NCBI RefSeq assembly: GCF_000979455.1
Contig: NZ_JJOY01000023.1
Coordinates: forward strand, 1 to 64,000
DNA from: Methanosarcina sp. 2.H.T.1A.6
Lineage (GTDB): Archaea; Halobacteriota; Methanosarcinia; Methanosarcinales; Methanosarcinaceae
Reading direction: 5' to 3'
DNA length: 64,000 nucleotides
The position numbers and the translations under genes are program-made. Shown in pieces: positions 53,207 to 61,762 of the stretch. Position 1 is the stretch's first letter; the number at the start of each line of letters is the position of its first letter. The notes beneath the pieces were generated by a model that was given only the letters and a program-made list of their open reading frames with translations, searched no databases and was not told where the DNA came from.

Positions 53207-54955
53207 TTAAAACATCCTCACAGGTCTGCTGATTGCTTTTATAAATCTTGCAGGACTTTCCTCAACCTGCCAGTTTCCGGCATCAGGAATAATATAGGTA
53301 TGGTCTGAGACCTGGTCCAGCCCTCCTGCATCATAGTTTCCTATTATCAGGGAAAAGATGCGGGCTTTTCTTTCTACTTTTATTTCATTCCATTCCCGGA
53401 TAAGGGGTTTTTCTGAGAGTTCGGAGGCACCGTCGGTCAGGAATAGGAGGTCTGCTCCCTGAAAGGTTTTTTCCTCTTTTACTGCTTTGAGCCCTGCCCG
53501 AAGAGCTGTGTTGAAGTCCGTGCCGCCCCCAAAAGTATATTTGAGAAACTCCAGAAACTCTTTGCCCATGCGTTTTTTATCCGTAAGCCCGATCTCAACT
53601 GTCTGCCATTTCGATGAAAACAGAATTACTTTTACACCCCTGTTTTCTCTTAACATCCTCCTTGCAATTGCCAGGACCACGGCTTTTGCAAGAATCTCAG
53701 GGGCTCCCCGCATGGAAGCAGAGGTATCAACCAGGGCGACAACAGGCCCTTTTCTCTTTTTTCCTGCAGAGTTCGAGTTCCAGTTTTTCCCTCTGAGCTG
53801 GTATGTAAGGAGCTTTTCTTCGAGCATGTCAGCATAGAACTTGAGTTTCAGGACCGGGCTTTTGAGTTTTACGGCTTCTATCGGAAGCAGGGTCCGGATT
53901 TCACCTGAAAAGGTAATTGAGTGCACTTCACTTTTGCTGTGCGGCGACAATTGCAGTTTCTTTGAGCCGTACTCAAGCTCAATTCTGCCAACCTGTTCGA
54001 GAATCTCATTCAGGTCATAACTTTTCCTGAGGATTGCCGCATACTTTTCAAGGTTTTCAAAGTATTCCCTGTGCAGAGCCTGTAAGGAGTAGTCCCACAT
54101 TCTTCCCGGAAAGAGCATGGAGAGGATCTCAAGCATTTCTAAGTGGTCTTTAAGGGCGGGGATAAGCTCCTCAAGCTTTGCAGCTATCTTTTCTCCTATT
54201 ACAGAGTCAATCGCTTTTCCAGCTTTTTCGTTGAACATGAATTCCCGGGTAATTGAGGCAAGTCTTTCCGAAGCCGCCGTGTTTTCAGGCTCCTGGGCAT
54301 GGTCCTGGTTATCATCTGCCCGGTTTCCAGCATTTCTAAGATAATTTCCCTTATTCTCTTCTGTTTCCTGGTTGTTCTTGCCTTCTCTCTTTCTGTCCGG
54401 CAATTCGTTCGCATTTCTCTGCCAGTCAGAGTATTTAGGGCTTTCAGCCTTTTCCAGCCTGCTCCTTTCCCATACAGCCTGAGTTTCAATGATCAGCTCT
54501 TTCAGGGCTTTCAGACTCTTTTCCAGTCCTTTCTGGGATTTCCTTAACAAATCCGGTTCTACTTTTTTGTAATCATCAAGAAGCGTAAAAAGTTCTTCCA
54601 GCAGACTTTTCAGGATAAAAATCCCTGCCATCCGGTTGGTTCCTGCAAGGGTTTTTATTTCTTCCCATGCCTGCTGGTTTCTCATGCTAAGGAAGATCGG
54701 ATAAAAAACCCCGAATTTTTCCATAAAGCGTTTTTCGTCCTTTATTTCGTAGTCTTTTCCTGAGAGGAGTTCATAAATAAGTACTTCTGCAATCTCTTCT
54801 CTGAGCCCGTGAGGCACTTTTCGGGGAGTTGCCAGGAATTCCCGCAGTTCAATATTCAATATCGTAGAGGGGTTAAACGCCTGATCAAAAGATAATGCCC
54901 GTTTTGATCCGGAAAGATCTTCGAAATCTCTTCTCGAGCTTTTCAGGTTCTGCAT
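53207..54955 (-). CDS. VWA domain protein (ViaA/CoxE-like)
   Basis: 582 residues. The C-terminal third is a von Willebrand factor A domain with the MIDAS motif VALVDTSASMRGAPEILAKA (DxSxS) and FLTDGASELSEKPLIREW. The N-terminal two thirds are helical with a charged low-complexity part (around residues 190-240, rich in N, E and D). It follows the MoxR ATPase gene by 44 bp. MoxR/VWA pairs such as RavA/ViaA of E. coli act together as chaperone-like complexes that modify or load metal enzymes; the target here is not evident. Confidence 0.85.
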   Translation of the reverse strand: MQNLKSSRRDFEDLSGSKRALSFDQAFNPSTILNIELREFLATPRKVPHGLREEIAEVLIYELLSGKDYEIKDEKRFMEKFGVFYPIFLSMRNQQAWEEIKTLAGTNRMAGIFILKSLLEELFTLLDDYKKVEPDLLRKSQKGLEKSLKALKELIIETQAVWERSRLEKAESPKYSDWQRNANELPDRKREGKNNQETEENKGNYLRNAGNRADDNQDHAQEPENTAASERLASITREFMFNEKAGKAIDSVIGEKIAAKLEELIPALKDHLEMLEILSMLFPGRMWDYSLQALHREYFENLEKYAAILRKSYDLNEILEQVGRIELEYGSKKLQLSPHSKSEVHSITFSGEIRTLLPIEAVKLKSPVLKLKFYADMLEEKLLTYQLRGKNWNSNSAGKKRKGPVVALVDTSASMRGAPEILAKAVVLAIARRMLRENRGVKVILFSSKWQTVEIGLTDKKRMGKEFLEFLKYTFGGGTDFNTALRAGLKAVKEEKTFQGADLLFLTDGASELSEKPLIREWNEIKVERKARIFSLIIGNYDAGGLDQVSDHTYIIPDAGNWQVEESPARFIKAISRPVRMF

Positions 54956-54999
54956 ATTTTTTGTTTCCTGCCTTTTTCGGGTTTTCAGGAACCACCTTT

Positions 55000-56511
55000 T
55001 CAGGCTACTTCTGCTTTTTCGAGTTCTACATCGAATATTTTCGGTTTTTCTAGCAGGGTCCGGATTTCGTTCAGATGGCTTGCAATCTCGTAAATATCCG
55101 TGTTTTTTGAGCGGTATTTCATCAGGATTTCCTTGCTGTCCTGTCCGGAAACCCAGATATTTTCCCTGAGGGTTTCCTCAAGGGCTTTTTCTTCTTCCTG
55201 CACCTGCTTTCTAAAGTAGTTCAGCCTTTCCTCAAGGTTTTCGTACTCTTTTTCGTAGAGCTTCTTGTCTCCGTAGTCCAGGCTGAGCTTGAACTCAAAA
55301 CCGTTCCTCCGGCGGAACTGTTCTGCCACGGCTTCGAAGCTCAGCGCCCCGTTAATGTTGCTGTACTCAAGCCCGAAACTGTAGGTGTGGGTCGGAAATT
55401 CGGTATGGTGTTTTAAAAAATCAAGGGCATTATTGAATGTGAGATTCTTCGGGGCTTTAGCCCCCGTAAACCTGGAAGTCCTCATACCGCCGGTAGTCTT
55501 TTTCTCTTCTTCAAAGCACTTATTGCAGGACACAGGGTCCGGAAGTTCCTGCTGCAGGCAGATGTAAACAGAATTTCTAAGGTCAAGCACATTCTGTTTG
55601 AGCTTTCCGGTATCAGTGCCTCCGTAGACAACTCTATCCAGGATAAGTTTCCTGATAGTTTCCTTCTGTTCGGGGAGGTCCCAGAGCATGTGCTGGAGCA
55701 GGACAACAGTCATCCTGTTTACGCTTGTGTGCCCGTTTACGGCGGAAGCGACCCTGAGCACATTTATAATCTTCTTCCAGCGCCTGTCCGAAACGAAGAT
55801 ATTGGAATTCTTAAGCTCTCTTCTCAGTCCTCTTATAATTGCCCGGACCTCAGGGTCTACACTCATATCCCTTGCTTTTTTCCGGATTTCCCTTATATCT
55901 TCAATTGAGAGTTTTGTTGAAGGCAGGAAATCCTCTGTGTTTTCAAAAATGAGGGCTTCAAGGTTTTCTTCATGCTGAATATAGTCCACGCTATACCTGA
56001 AAAGGAACCTGTCGTAAAGGGCTTCAAGGCTTTCGTCTTCTTCGGGCAGTTCGTTGGAAGCCCCAAATACGGAAAAGAGAGGGACATCCATAACCTCCTT
56101 GCCGTTATGGTATTTCCTCTCGTTCAGAACTGTCAGGAGGCTGTTTAAGATAGAGCTGTTCGCCTTGAAAATTTCGTCAAGAAGGGCGATATGTGCAGTT
56201 GGCAGGTAGCCTTCTACCCTCCGGCTGAATTCGTCCTTCTCAAGCGCCTTTAGAGAAAGTGGTCCAAATACTTCTTCCGGAGTGGAAAAACGAGTAAGGA
56301 GATAATGGAAAAAGTTCCCTCCTTCGATAGTTTCGCAGATTTTGTTTGCAAGCAGGGTTTTTGCAGTTCCCGGAGGACCCAGCAAAAGAATGTGTTCTCC
56401 CGAGAGCAGGGCAAGAAGAGAACCATTGATTTCAGCATCTCGTTCTTTAAAGTAGCCAGAGAATTCCTGTTTTATATTGAGGATATTATTTTTCAAATCC
56501 CGAATTTTCAT
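55000..56511 (-). CDS. MoxR-family AAA+ ATPase (RavA-like)
   Basis: 503 residues. Walker A is ILLLGPPGTAKTLLANKICE, Walker B is HIALLDEIFKANSSILNSLL, and sensor 1 is VPLFSVFGASNELPEEDESL. The C-terminal 200 residues form an extension with a CxxC-type pair (VSCNKCFEEEKKTTGG), as in RavA (LARA-like). The start is ATG 56511; a TATA box TTTATAAAGG about 20 bp upstream suggests leaderless initiation, and a TTG three codons earlier is less likely. Its partner is the VWA gene next downstream. Confidence 0.87.
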   Translation of the reverse strand: MKIRDLKNNILNIKQEFSGYFKERDAEINGSLLALLSGEHILLLGPPGTAKTLLANKICETIEGGNFFHYLLTRFSTPEEVFGPLSLKALEKDEFSRRVEGYLPTAHIALLDEIFKANSSILNSLLTVLNERKYHNGKEVMDVPLFSVFGASNELPEEDESLEALYDRFLFRYSVDYIQHEENLEALIFENTEDFLPSTKLSIEDIREIRKKARDMSVDPEVRAIIRGLRRELKNSNIFVSDRRWKKIINVLRVASAVNGHTSVNRMTVVLLQHMLWDLPEQKETIRKLILDRVVYGGTDTGKLKQNVLDLRNSVYICLQQELPDPVSCNKCFEEEKKTTGGMRTSRFTGAKAPKNLTFNNALDFLKHHTEFPTHTYSFGLEYSNINGALSFEAVAEQFRRRNGFEFKLSLDYGDKKLYEKEYENLEERLNYFRKQVQEEEKALEETLRENIWVSGQDSKEILMKYRSKNTDIYEIASHLNEIRTLLEKPKIFDVELEKAEVA

Positions 56512-56956
56512 AAATTTCAAAACCTTTATAAATATCTCTTTTCCAGCATCTTATCTATAAGCCTGTAAAAGGGCTTTGCAATAATAAGCAGCAGTACCCG
56601 GGTCCAGTAATCTTAAAAATGATCTAACTATTTTTATGGGCCTTGCCTTAATTAATTTTTCCAAAACAAATTTTGATTAGTGACCTCTTATCATTCCTGC
56701 GTTTTATCCCTTCCTTTCAGTGATATATCTTTTTGCCTTAAACACTGGAATCTGGAGCACTCTCTTTAATCAAAGTTTAATCAACTTCAAGGTTTAATCA
56801 AAGCTTCCATTCCTTGCCTTTCCTCGGCTGTCCGAAGAGGTTATGCATTAAGAAGTCAATCACTACTGGAATGGTTTCACCTTCTCTGGAGAATCTCATT
56901 TTCGGAGACTGACCAGCAAAATCAATATTTGAGAAGAATATTCTGGAAGATTTTAC
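56512..56956. other. Divergent region MoxR / ThiF-like genes
   Basis: Mostly AT-rich. On the minus strand 56798-56899 could encode 33 residues beginning MRFSREGETIPVVIDFLMHN and ending QPRKGKEWKL. It looks coding-like but has no ribosome-binding site, and its frame continues upstream as the complement of the ThiF-like gene. I list it as a possible small gene or remnant only. Confidence 0.3.
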
Positions 56957-57700
56957 ATGAATGATTTTGAGCGTGAAAAATATAGCCGACAGATCCTCCT
57001 TTTCGGGGAAGAGGGACAGGAAAAGTTGAAGAATGCGAAAGTACTGGTTGTCGGTGCAGGTGGACTCGGAAGCCCTATTTCCACATATCTCGCAATAGCC
57101 GGAGTCGGGAAAATAATTCTTGCAGATTTTGATTCTGTGGATCTCAGTAACCTGAACAGGCAGTTTCTCCACCATGAGAAGGATATTGGGAGGGCAAAGG
57201 TTGAATCCGCAAAGGAAAAGCTTCTTTCCATGAATCCCGGAATTGAGGTTGAAACCATTGGAGAAATGCTTGCCGAATCAAACATCGAATCCCTGATTCC
57301 TGAATGTGATATTATTGTCGATGCCCTTGATAACCTCGAAACGAGACATCTGCTTAACAGGCTTGCCGTAAAAAGGAGAATTCCATTTATTCATGGGGCA
57401 GTTACAGGGTATGATGGTCAGGTCACTACGATAATTCCTGGAAAAACCCCTTGCTTTTACTGTATTTTTCCGCGAGTTTCCAAAAAAGAAGTTTTTCCGA
57501 TTTTGGGTGCAACTCCGGGTATTATAGGCTCTATTCAGGCAAATGAAGTAATTAAGTTTCTGACTGGAAAAGGAAAGCTTCTGGAAGGCCGCCTTTTGTT
57601 CTGGAATGGGCTTTCAGGACATTTCAGTGAAATCTCTCTCTCGAAGTTAAATAATTGTCCGGTTTGTGGATCTCTTAATGAATTAACTGATAATAAGTGA
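56957..57700 (+). CDS. ThiF/MoeB/HesA-family E1-like adenylyltransferase
   Basis: Activates the C-terminal glycine of a ubiquitin-like sulfur carrier (ThiS, MoaD or SAMP) by adenylation. 247 residues. The nucleotide loop is VLVVGAGGLGSPISTYLAIA, with LADFDSVDLSNLNRQFLHHE and DALDNLETRHLLNRLAV as further motifs. Zinc ligands lie in CFYCIFP and CPVCGSL (CxxC pairs). The conserved catalytic cysteine of E1 enzymes is not obvious in the crossover loop. It stands alone, so whether it serves thiamine, molybdopterin or SAMP conjugation cannot be decided. Confidence 0.88.
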   Translation: MNDFEREKYSRQILLFGEEGQEKLKNAKVLVVGAGGLGSPISTYLAIAGVGKIILADFDSVDLSNLNRQFLHHEKDIGRAKVESAKEKLLSMNPGIEVETIGEMLAESNIESLIPECDIIVDALDNLETRHLLNRLAVKRRIPFIHGAVTGYDGQVTTIIPGKTPCFYCIFPRVSKKEVFPILGATPGIIGSIQANEVIKFLTGKGKLLEGRLLFWNGLSGHFSEISLSKLNNCPVCGSLNELTDNK

Positions 57701-57865
57701 AAATCAATGATAATAAATGAAAATAAGTAATGATAATTGAAAATAATTGAAAATTACTGATAACGAGTGAAAATACGTGAAAATAAGTACAAATAAGTAC
57801 AAATAAGTACAAATAAGTAAAAATAAGTAAAAATAAGTGAAAATAAGTGAAAATAAGTGAAAATG
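57698..57865. repeat. 10-bp tandem repeat array
   Basis: About sixteen units of the AAAATAAGTG or ACAAATAAGT type, regular at 57780-57860 and drifting before. The array begins at the ThiF-like stop codon and continues to about 70 bp before the hairpin at 57930. Confidence 0.85.
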
Positions 57866-57929
57866 AATAAGATCTCTGCCTTTTCTCAGGAAGGATAAAC
57901 CTTTGTTTCAAGATGAAATAAGCAGGATT

Positions 57930-57957
57930 CCCGTCACTTCAGTGGCGGGTAGTTGAC
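57930..57957 (+). mobile_element. Solo IS200/IS605-like end hairpin
   Basis: Stem-loop CCCGTCACTTCAGTGGCGGG (8-bp stem including one G-T pair) followed by TAGTTGAC at 57950. It is nearly identical to the hairpin at 3397-3416 within the degraded element. Confidence 0.5.
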
Positions 57958-58032
57958 TTTCCTGCCTGTTGATCCTTTTTTATATATCCTTAATAATAAT
58001 ATATTATGGAATATATCAGAGGGGGATATTTC

Positions 58033-58971
58033 ATGAAACGAAAGGCTCCGCCAGTTGAGGGCAAAGACGGCAATTGTCAAGACTATTCAGGTTCATTGTC
58101 TAAGGGATTTCACGATCTTAATCCATATGCACCTTATTTCTCTTATACTTCTGTCCCGAACGTTCCCTACTTTGACCTTGGAATCTATCGAGAATCCAGA
58201 GTTAAGTCGTTGATAAAGGCACACAGTAAGGATATGTACCGGCTGCTCGGGAAGGTTAATTTTGATGGAAAATACTACAGGGTAAAGTGTGTCAATTCCG
58301 GGGAATGGGAATGCTGCTGGGACCTGGCGGTCAGGGTTCAGTTTTTCGGAAAAATGCAGGGGATGGTTCTTTATCCCAAACGTCTGGTTTCCCGGAAAGA
58401 AAAAAAGATTATTTACAGGTCCATAATCCTTGTTAACCCCTACCAGCTCTGGGATGAGGCTCTTGTAAACAAATTCTGGAACTTGCAGGAGAGAGTCGAA
58501 TTTCTTATAGCCAGAATCCTTTTTCATGAGTGCATTCATCTTATGATCTCGCTTGGAAATATCCTGCCTTCAGGTTTTGGAAATACGGATATCTATCTTG
58601 AGTTCCGAAAGATGCTTGAGATCTCCAACTCTAAAAAACTGTCATCTGAACGTCATGAGGTGGAGTTCCGCCTCTGGAATCTTGTCCTGTTTGGAACTTC
58701 AGGTTCCGAAAGTGAACAAACATTGCTCGAAAGAGTTCAGGAGATCTATGAATTTCTTATTAATGAAAAATACAGTAACCAGAAGACGGGTAATGTTTTT
58801 CATTTCCCTTCTAACAATGAAAAAATAGCCCGGAAATACATATGGGTGGCAGCTGTCAAAGCCGGAGGGGACGTCCAGGTCAGCAAAAATGTATGGAAGG
58901 TGGAAGTCCGCAGGCTCAGCATGGCACTGAGAGGGCTGTATAATGGGATTGATGCGCTGCTTGGCAATTGA
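58033..58971 (+). CDS. Unrecognised protein with an HExxH zinc-peptidase motif
   Basis: 312 residues. The middle has AYFLI-type hydrophobic residues around RILFHECIHLMISLGNIL, where HECIH is an HExxH motif within a helix, as in zincin metallopeptidases. A candidate third ligand is the glutamate of IYLEFRKM, about 30 residues further on. No signal peptide or membrane helix is seen, so it would be cytoplasmic. The start is ATG 58033: GAGGGGG lies eight bases upstream and a TATA box (TTATATATCC, about 57980) sits 25 bp before the implied transcript start. ATG 58006 precedes the ribosome-binding site. I recognise no family. Confidence 0.65.
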   Translation: MKRKAPPVEGKDGNCQDYSGSLSKGFHDLNPYAPYFSYTSVPNVPYFDLGIYRESRVKSLIKAHSKDMYRLLGKVNFDGKYYRVKCVNSGEWECCWDLAVRVQFFGKMQGMVLYPKRLVSRKEKKIIYRSIILVNPYQLWDEALVNKFWNLQERVEFLIARILFHECIHLMISLGNILPSGFGNTDIYLEFRKMLEISNSKKLSSERHEVEFRLWNLVLFGTSGSESEQTLLERVQEIYEFLINEKYSNQKTGNVFHFPSNNEKIARKYIWVAAVKAGGDVQVSKNVWKVEVRRLSMALRGLYNGIDALLGN

Positions 58972-59030
58972 ACCGGAAGGTTTGATTTTTCCCTCCTTTT
59001 TCCTCTCTGGTTTTCTTATGGGGATTGATC

Positions 59031-59492
59031 TCATTTTTCCAGGATTTTTGCTATTTCATCCATATCGGGAAGTTCATGAACCAGATATCTTTTGAAGAAT
59101 ATCACTCTACGTTCCTCATCAATAATTATGTTCGCCCTGTCAGAGACTCCTTCTTTTTCTCTGAATATGCCATATTTTTGGGCAACCTCACCATGTGGCC
59201 AGAAATCCGAAAGAAGTCTGATGTGTTTAATCCCCAGTTCCATAGCCCAGGCTCTCTTTGATGGTATGGGATCCACGCTTATACCAAACGCCACGGTGTT
59301 TAGTCTGGTAAACAACTCATGGTTGTTCTCCAGGGATCTTATCTGTTCTGCACAGACGTTTGTCCAGGCAAGAGGATGGAACGATAAGAGCACCTTCCTA
59401 TCTCTTAATTCATAGAGATGCACTTCTTTCTCCTTATGGTCTCTTAACCTGAAATCCTGAATTTTATCTCCGATTTTTATCTCATTCATCAT
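59031..59492 (-). CDS. Peroxiredoxin-like (AhpC/TSA) protein
   Basis: About 153 residues, thioredoxin fold. The peroxidatic-cysteine loop is LSFHPLAWTNVCAEQIRSLE (P, T and C in the order PxxxTxxC). The later VAFGISVDPIPSKRAWAMEL and the block FWPHGEVAQKYGIFREKEGV are usual for 1-Cys or 2-Cys peroxiredoxins. There is only one further cysteine-free tail, so a 1-Cys mechanism is likely. ATG 59492 is chosen, with GGGGGA six bases before it; ATG 59504 lies inside that site. It stands alone. Confidence 0.87.
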   Translation of the reverse strand: MMNEIKIGDKIQDFRLRDHKEKEVHLYELRDRKVLLSFHPLAWTNVCAEQIRSLENNHELFTRLNTVAFGISVDPIPSKRAWAMELGIKHIRLLSDFWPHGEVAQKYGIFREKEGVSDRANIIIDEERRVIFFKRYLVHELPDMDEIAKILEK

Positions 59493-59587
59493 AAAATCCC
59501 CCATTTAATAAAATCATTTAGTTTAATAATATCTTTTTTTATTAATATCTTTTAGTTATAAAATTTTTATGTGTTTGCCGACATTGA

Positions 59588-59941
59588 TTAGTTATTCCGG
59601 AAATCATGAAAAAAGGAGCAAAAAGGGCTATTATTGTTTTCTCTCTTATGCTCAACATATTCGATCAGTTTCAAAACATCTGATCTGTTTGACCGCTCTT
59701 ACTTCGAAATGAGTATAAAAAGATCTTTTTTTCAACTTTATCAAAACCAGGCTGAATATTCAGACCGAGAACTTTTAGATCTGAGATATATTTTAAAATA
59801 CGGTGTAGACTTAATCTCTCTGTAAAAACAGTAGTCAATAAAATCAAAAATTAGTTACTTATTAACGTCAGATATTGGCGCATCTTTCAATGAATCCAGA
59901 CGCTTCTGAACACTCATATTTTCATAAATGCCTATTCCCAT
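59588..59941 (-). pseudogene. Decayed tyrosine-recombinase (integrase) fragment next to tRNA-Thr
   Basis: Read on the minus strand from ATG 59941 (AAGGAG just before it): MGIGIYENMSVQKRLDSLKD, APISDVNK, an in-frame TAA at 59855-59857, then LIFDFIDYCFYREIKS. After a frameshift it continues SLHRILKYISDLKVLGLNIQ and GFDKVEKK, then after another shift VLKLIEYVEHKRENNNSP and a stop at 59588. The order of blocks fits the N-terminal core-binding domain of archaeal integrases, as I remember them from Methanosarcina. The catalytic half is missing. It starts 46 bp behind the 3' end of tRNA-Thr. Confidence 0.65.
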
Positions 59942-59986
59942 CAAACAGACTCCTTTGGAAATAGGCTCCGAACAAAATTAGTACAA

Positions 59987-60060
59987 AGCCTCGTGCGTGA
60001 TTCGAACACGCGACCTAGTGATTACAAGTCACTCGCTCTACCGGGCTGAGCCAACGAGGC
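59987..60060 (-). tRNA. tRNA-Thr (UGU)
   Basis: Complete cloverleaf on the minus strand: acceptor GCCTCGT/ACGAGGC, D arm GCTC/GAGC, anticodon stem AGTGA/TCACT with loop CTTGTAA (anticodon TGT), T arm GCGTG TTCGAAT CACGC. The discriminator is T. CCA is not encoded and there is no intron. The integrase remnant directly behind it suggests that it served as an integration site. Confidence 0.96.
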
Positions 60061-60241
60061 GCAATGAAACTGACAGCAAACTTATCTAAATACAATACTC
60101 ACAGATAAACTTTATGGCAGAATCCCCCTTTCGGGAGTTTGTCGCAATGTTTTTACTGTCTGCCTTTTCCCTGGTTTTGTTGTTTTCAGAATGTTGCGGC
60201 GCATAAACCTTATGGCATTCTTTCTCTATATCTCACATAAG

Positions 60242-60802
60242 ATGTGGCAGGAAATGGCAAAATATGGGCGCAAGCTGGTAGAACACGGGCTTGTGGAATC
60301 AAATTTTGGGAATATCAGTGTCAGAGCCGGGGATAAGATGCTTATTACCCGGAGCGGAACTGCCCTTGACGAGATCACCGGCGATAATATTGTTGAGGTC
60401 GATATTCAGGATACTTCGTCCCTGGATATAATTGCATCTTCCGAGACGGTAGTGCACAGGGAGATCTACAGGAAGACCTCTGCTCTTGCAATAATTCACG
60501 CCCACTGTCCTTATGCAGTGGTGGAGTCCCTGCTTGCCGGCCCCGGAGAGGTGATCGTTCCTGTGGATAGTGAAGGGCAGTACTTCCTTGGGAATATCCC
60601 TGTGGTAGGCGGCGGGATCGGGAGCCCGGAACTTGCCGATAATCTGGCAGATGCGCTTTCAGGGCACAGGGGGGCTGTGGTCTTCAGCCATGGGACTTTT
60701 GCCATCGGAAGGACTTCCGGAGAGGCGTATATTGTGACAACGCAGCTTGAGCACTCCTGCAGAATAAAGTACCTTTATGAGCTTGCAGCTGTAAAAAAGT
60801 GA
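60242..60802 (+). CDS. Class II aldolase (fuculose-phosphate aldolase-like)
   Basis: About 186 residues. Zinc-dependent class II aldolase/adducin fold with GLVESNFGNISVRAGDKMLI, the zinc histidines in AIIHAHCPYAVVES, and FSHGTFAIGRTSGEAY. The acid residue is in ASSETVVHREIYRK. In Methanocaldococcus the related MJ1418 makes lactaldehyde from fuculose-1-phosphate, feeding coenzyme F420 synthesis, so a similar role is plausible. ATG 60242 (MWQEMAKYGRKL) gives the usual length; upstream ATGs at 60191 and 60212 cannot be excluded because no start has a clear ribosome-binding site. Confidence 0.83.
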   Translation: MWQEMAKYGRKLVEHGLVESNFGNISVRAGDKMLITRSGTALDEITGDNIVEVDIQDTSSLDIIASSETVVHREIYRKTSALAIIHAHCPYAVVESLLAGPGEVIVPVDSEGQYFLGNIPVVGGGIGSPELADNLADALSGHRGAVVFSHGTFAIGRTSGEAYIVTTQLEHSCRIKYLYELAAVKK

Positions 60803-61017
60803 AAATAAACAGTAAAAAGTGAGTTAAGTAAGTATTATCTATGGAGTGCACTGATAATCAAACATACAGCCTTAAGTATAAATATCAAAAGGCAGGTAAA
60901 CAAGGAAATAATATAAATAAGTAGATTCAAATCGGCATAAGACGCAGGATAAGCTGTTATTCTTTCAGGCCTGTCTTCTATAACGGATATACAACTAAAA
61001 GGAAGATCCCAAGTACC

Positions 61018-61629
61018 ATGACATTTAATGCCCTGAGACCCGTTGCCTCGAGAGTTATTGACCCGCTGGCAGATTTTTTCATAAAATATGAGGTCTCACC
61101 TGATACGATTTCCATAGTTTCCCTGATCTGTGCTTTCTTTGCGGGGCTCAGTTTTTATTATTCTCCTGTATATAACGAACTCACCCTATTAGCAGGCATC
61201 CTGGTAGTGTTTAACTCGCTTTTCGATGCCCTTGATGGGGTAATTGCACGCAAATCCAACAGGGCAACACCGAGGGGTGATTTCCTCGACCATGTAATTG
61301 ACCGCTATTCGGACGTGTTTATTATCTGCAGCATTTTTTTTGCAGGTTATGTGTCCTGGCAGATAGGGGTTGCGGCAATCGTGGGCGTGCTTCTTACGAG
61401 TTATCTCGGGACTCAGGCCCAGGCACTCAATCTCGGAAGATATTACGGAGGGATCATGGGCAGGGCTGACCGTCTTGTGGTCATAATCCTTGCCGCCTTC
61501 GCCAATTCGTTTTATCCTGCTTCGATTGTAGGTTTTACCATCCTTGGCTGGGCTGTTATCCTGATTGCTGTGACCAGCCACATTACTGCAGTCCAGCGGA
61601 TTATTTATATCTGGAATAGGCTGGACTGA
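61018..61629 (+). CDS. CDP-alcohol phosphatidyltransferase, probable archaetidylinositol-phosphate synthase
   Basis: Membrane enzyme of polar-lipid synthesis that moves the CDP-archaeol headgroup site to an alcohol, probably myo-inositol-1-phosphate. The signature is FDALDGVIARKSNRATPRGD FLDHVIDRYSD, i.e. DGxxAR with GxxxDxxxD further on. The six expected membrane helices are suggested by IVSLICAFFAGLSFYYSPVY, LLAGILVVFNSLF, VFIICSIFFAGYV, IGVAAIVGVLLTSYLG, LVVIILAAFANSFYPASIV and TILGWAVILIAVTSHITAV. 203 residues fit the archaeal AIP synthases. Serine or glycerol use is less likely but not excluded. Confidence 0.82.
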   Translation: MTFNALRPVASRVIDPLADFFIKYEVSPDTISIVSLICAFFAGLSFYYSPVYNELTLLAGILVVFNSLFDALDGVIARKSNRATPRGDFLDHVIDRYSDVFIICSIFFAGYVSWQIGVAAIVGVLLTSYLGTQAQALNLGRYYGGIMGRADRLVVIILAAFANSFYPASIVGFTILGWAVILIAVTSHITAVQRIIYIWNRLD

Positions 61630-61762
61630 TACCTTTCAGCGTTTTTTGATTTTAGCTGGTTTCAGGGTTCAGCCGGCTAAATCGTTTTTAAATCTTTTTG
61701 ATGCCTGAAAACAGGCTCCTGAGGCGGATAGGTTAATGTAAGACAAAACCCAATACTGGACT

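Noticed and set aside
59634-59825. 63-residue plus frame
   Set aside because: It is antisense to the integrase fragments, has no start signal, and the opposite strand explains the sequence better.
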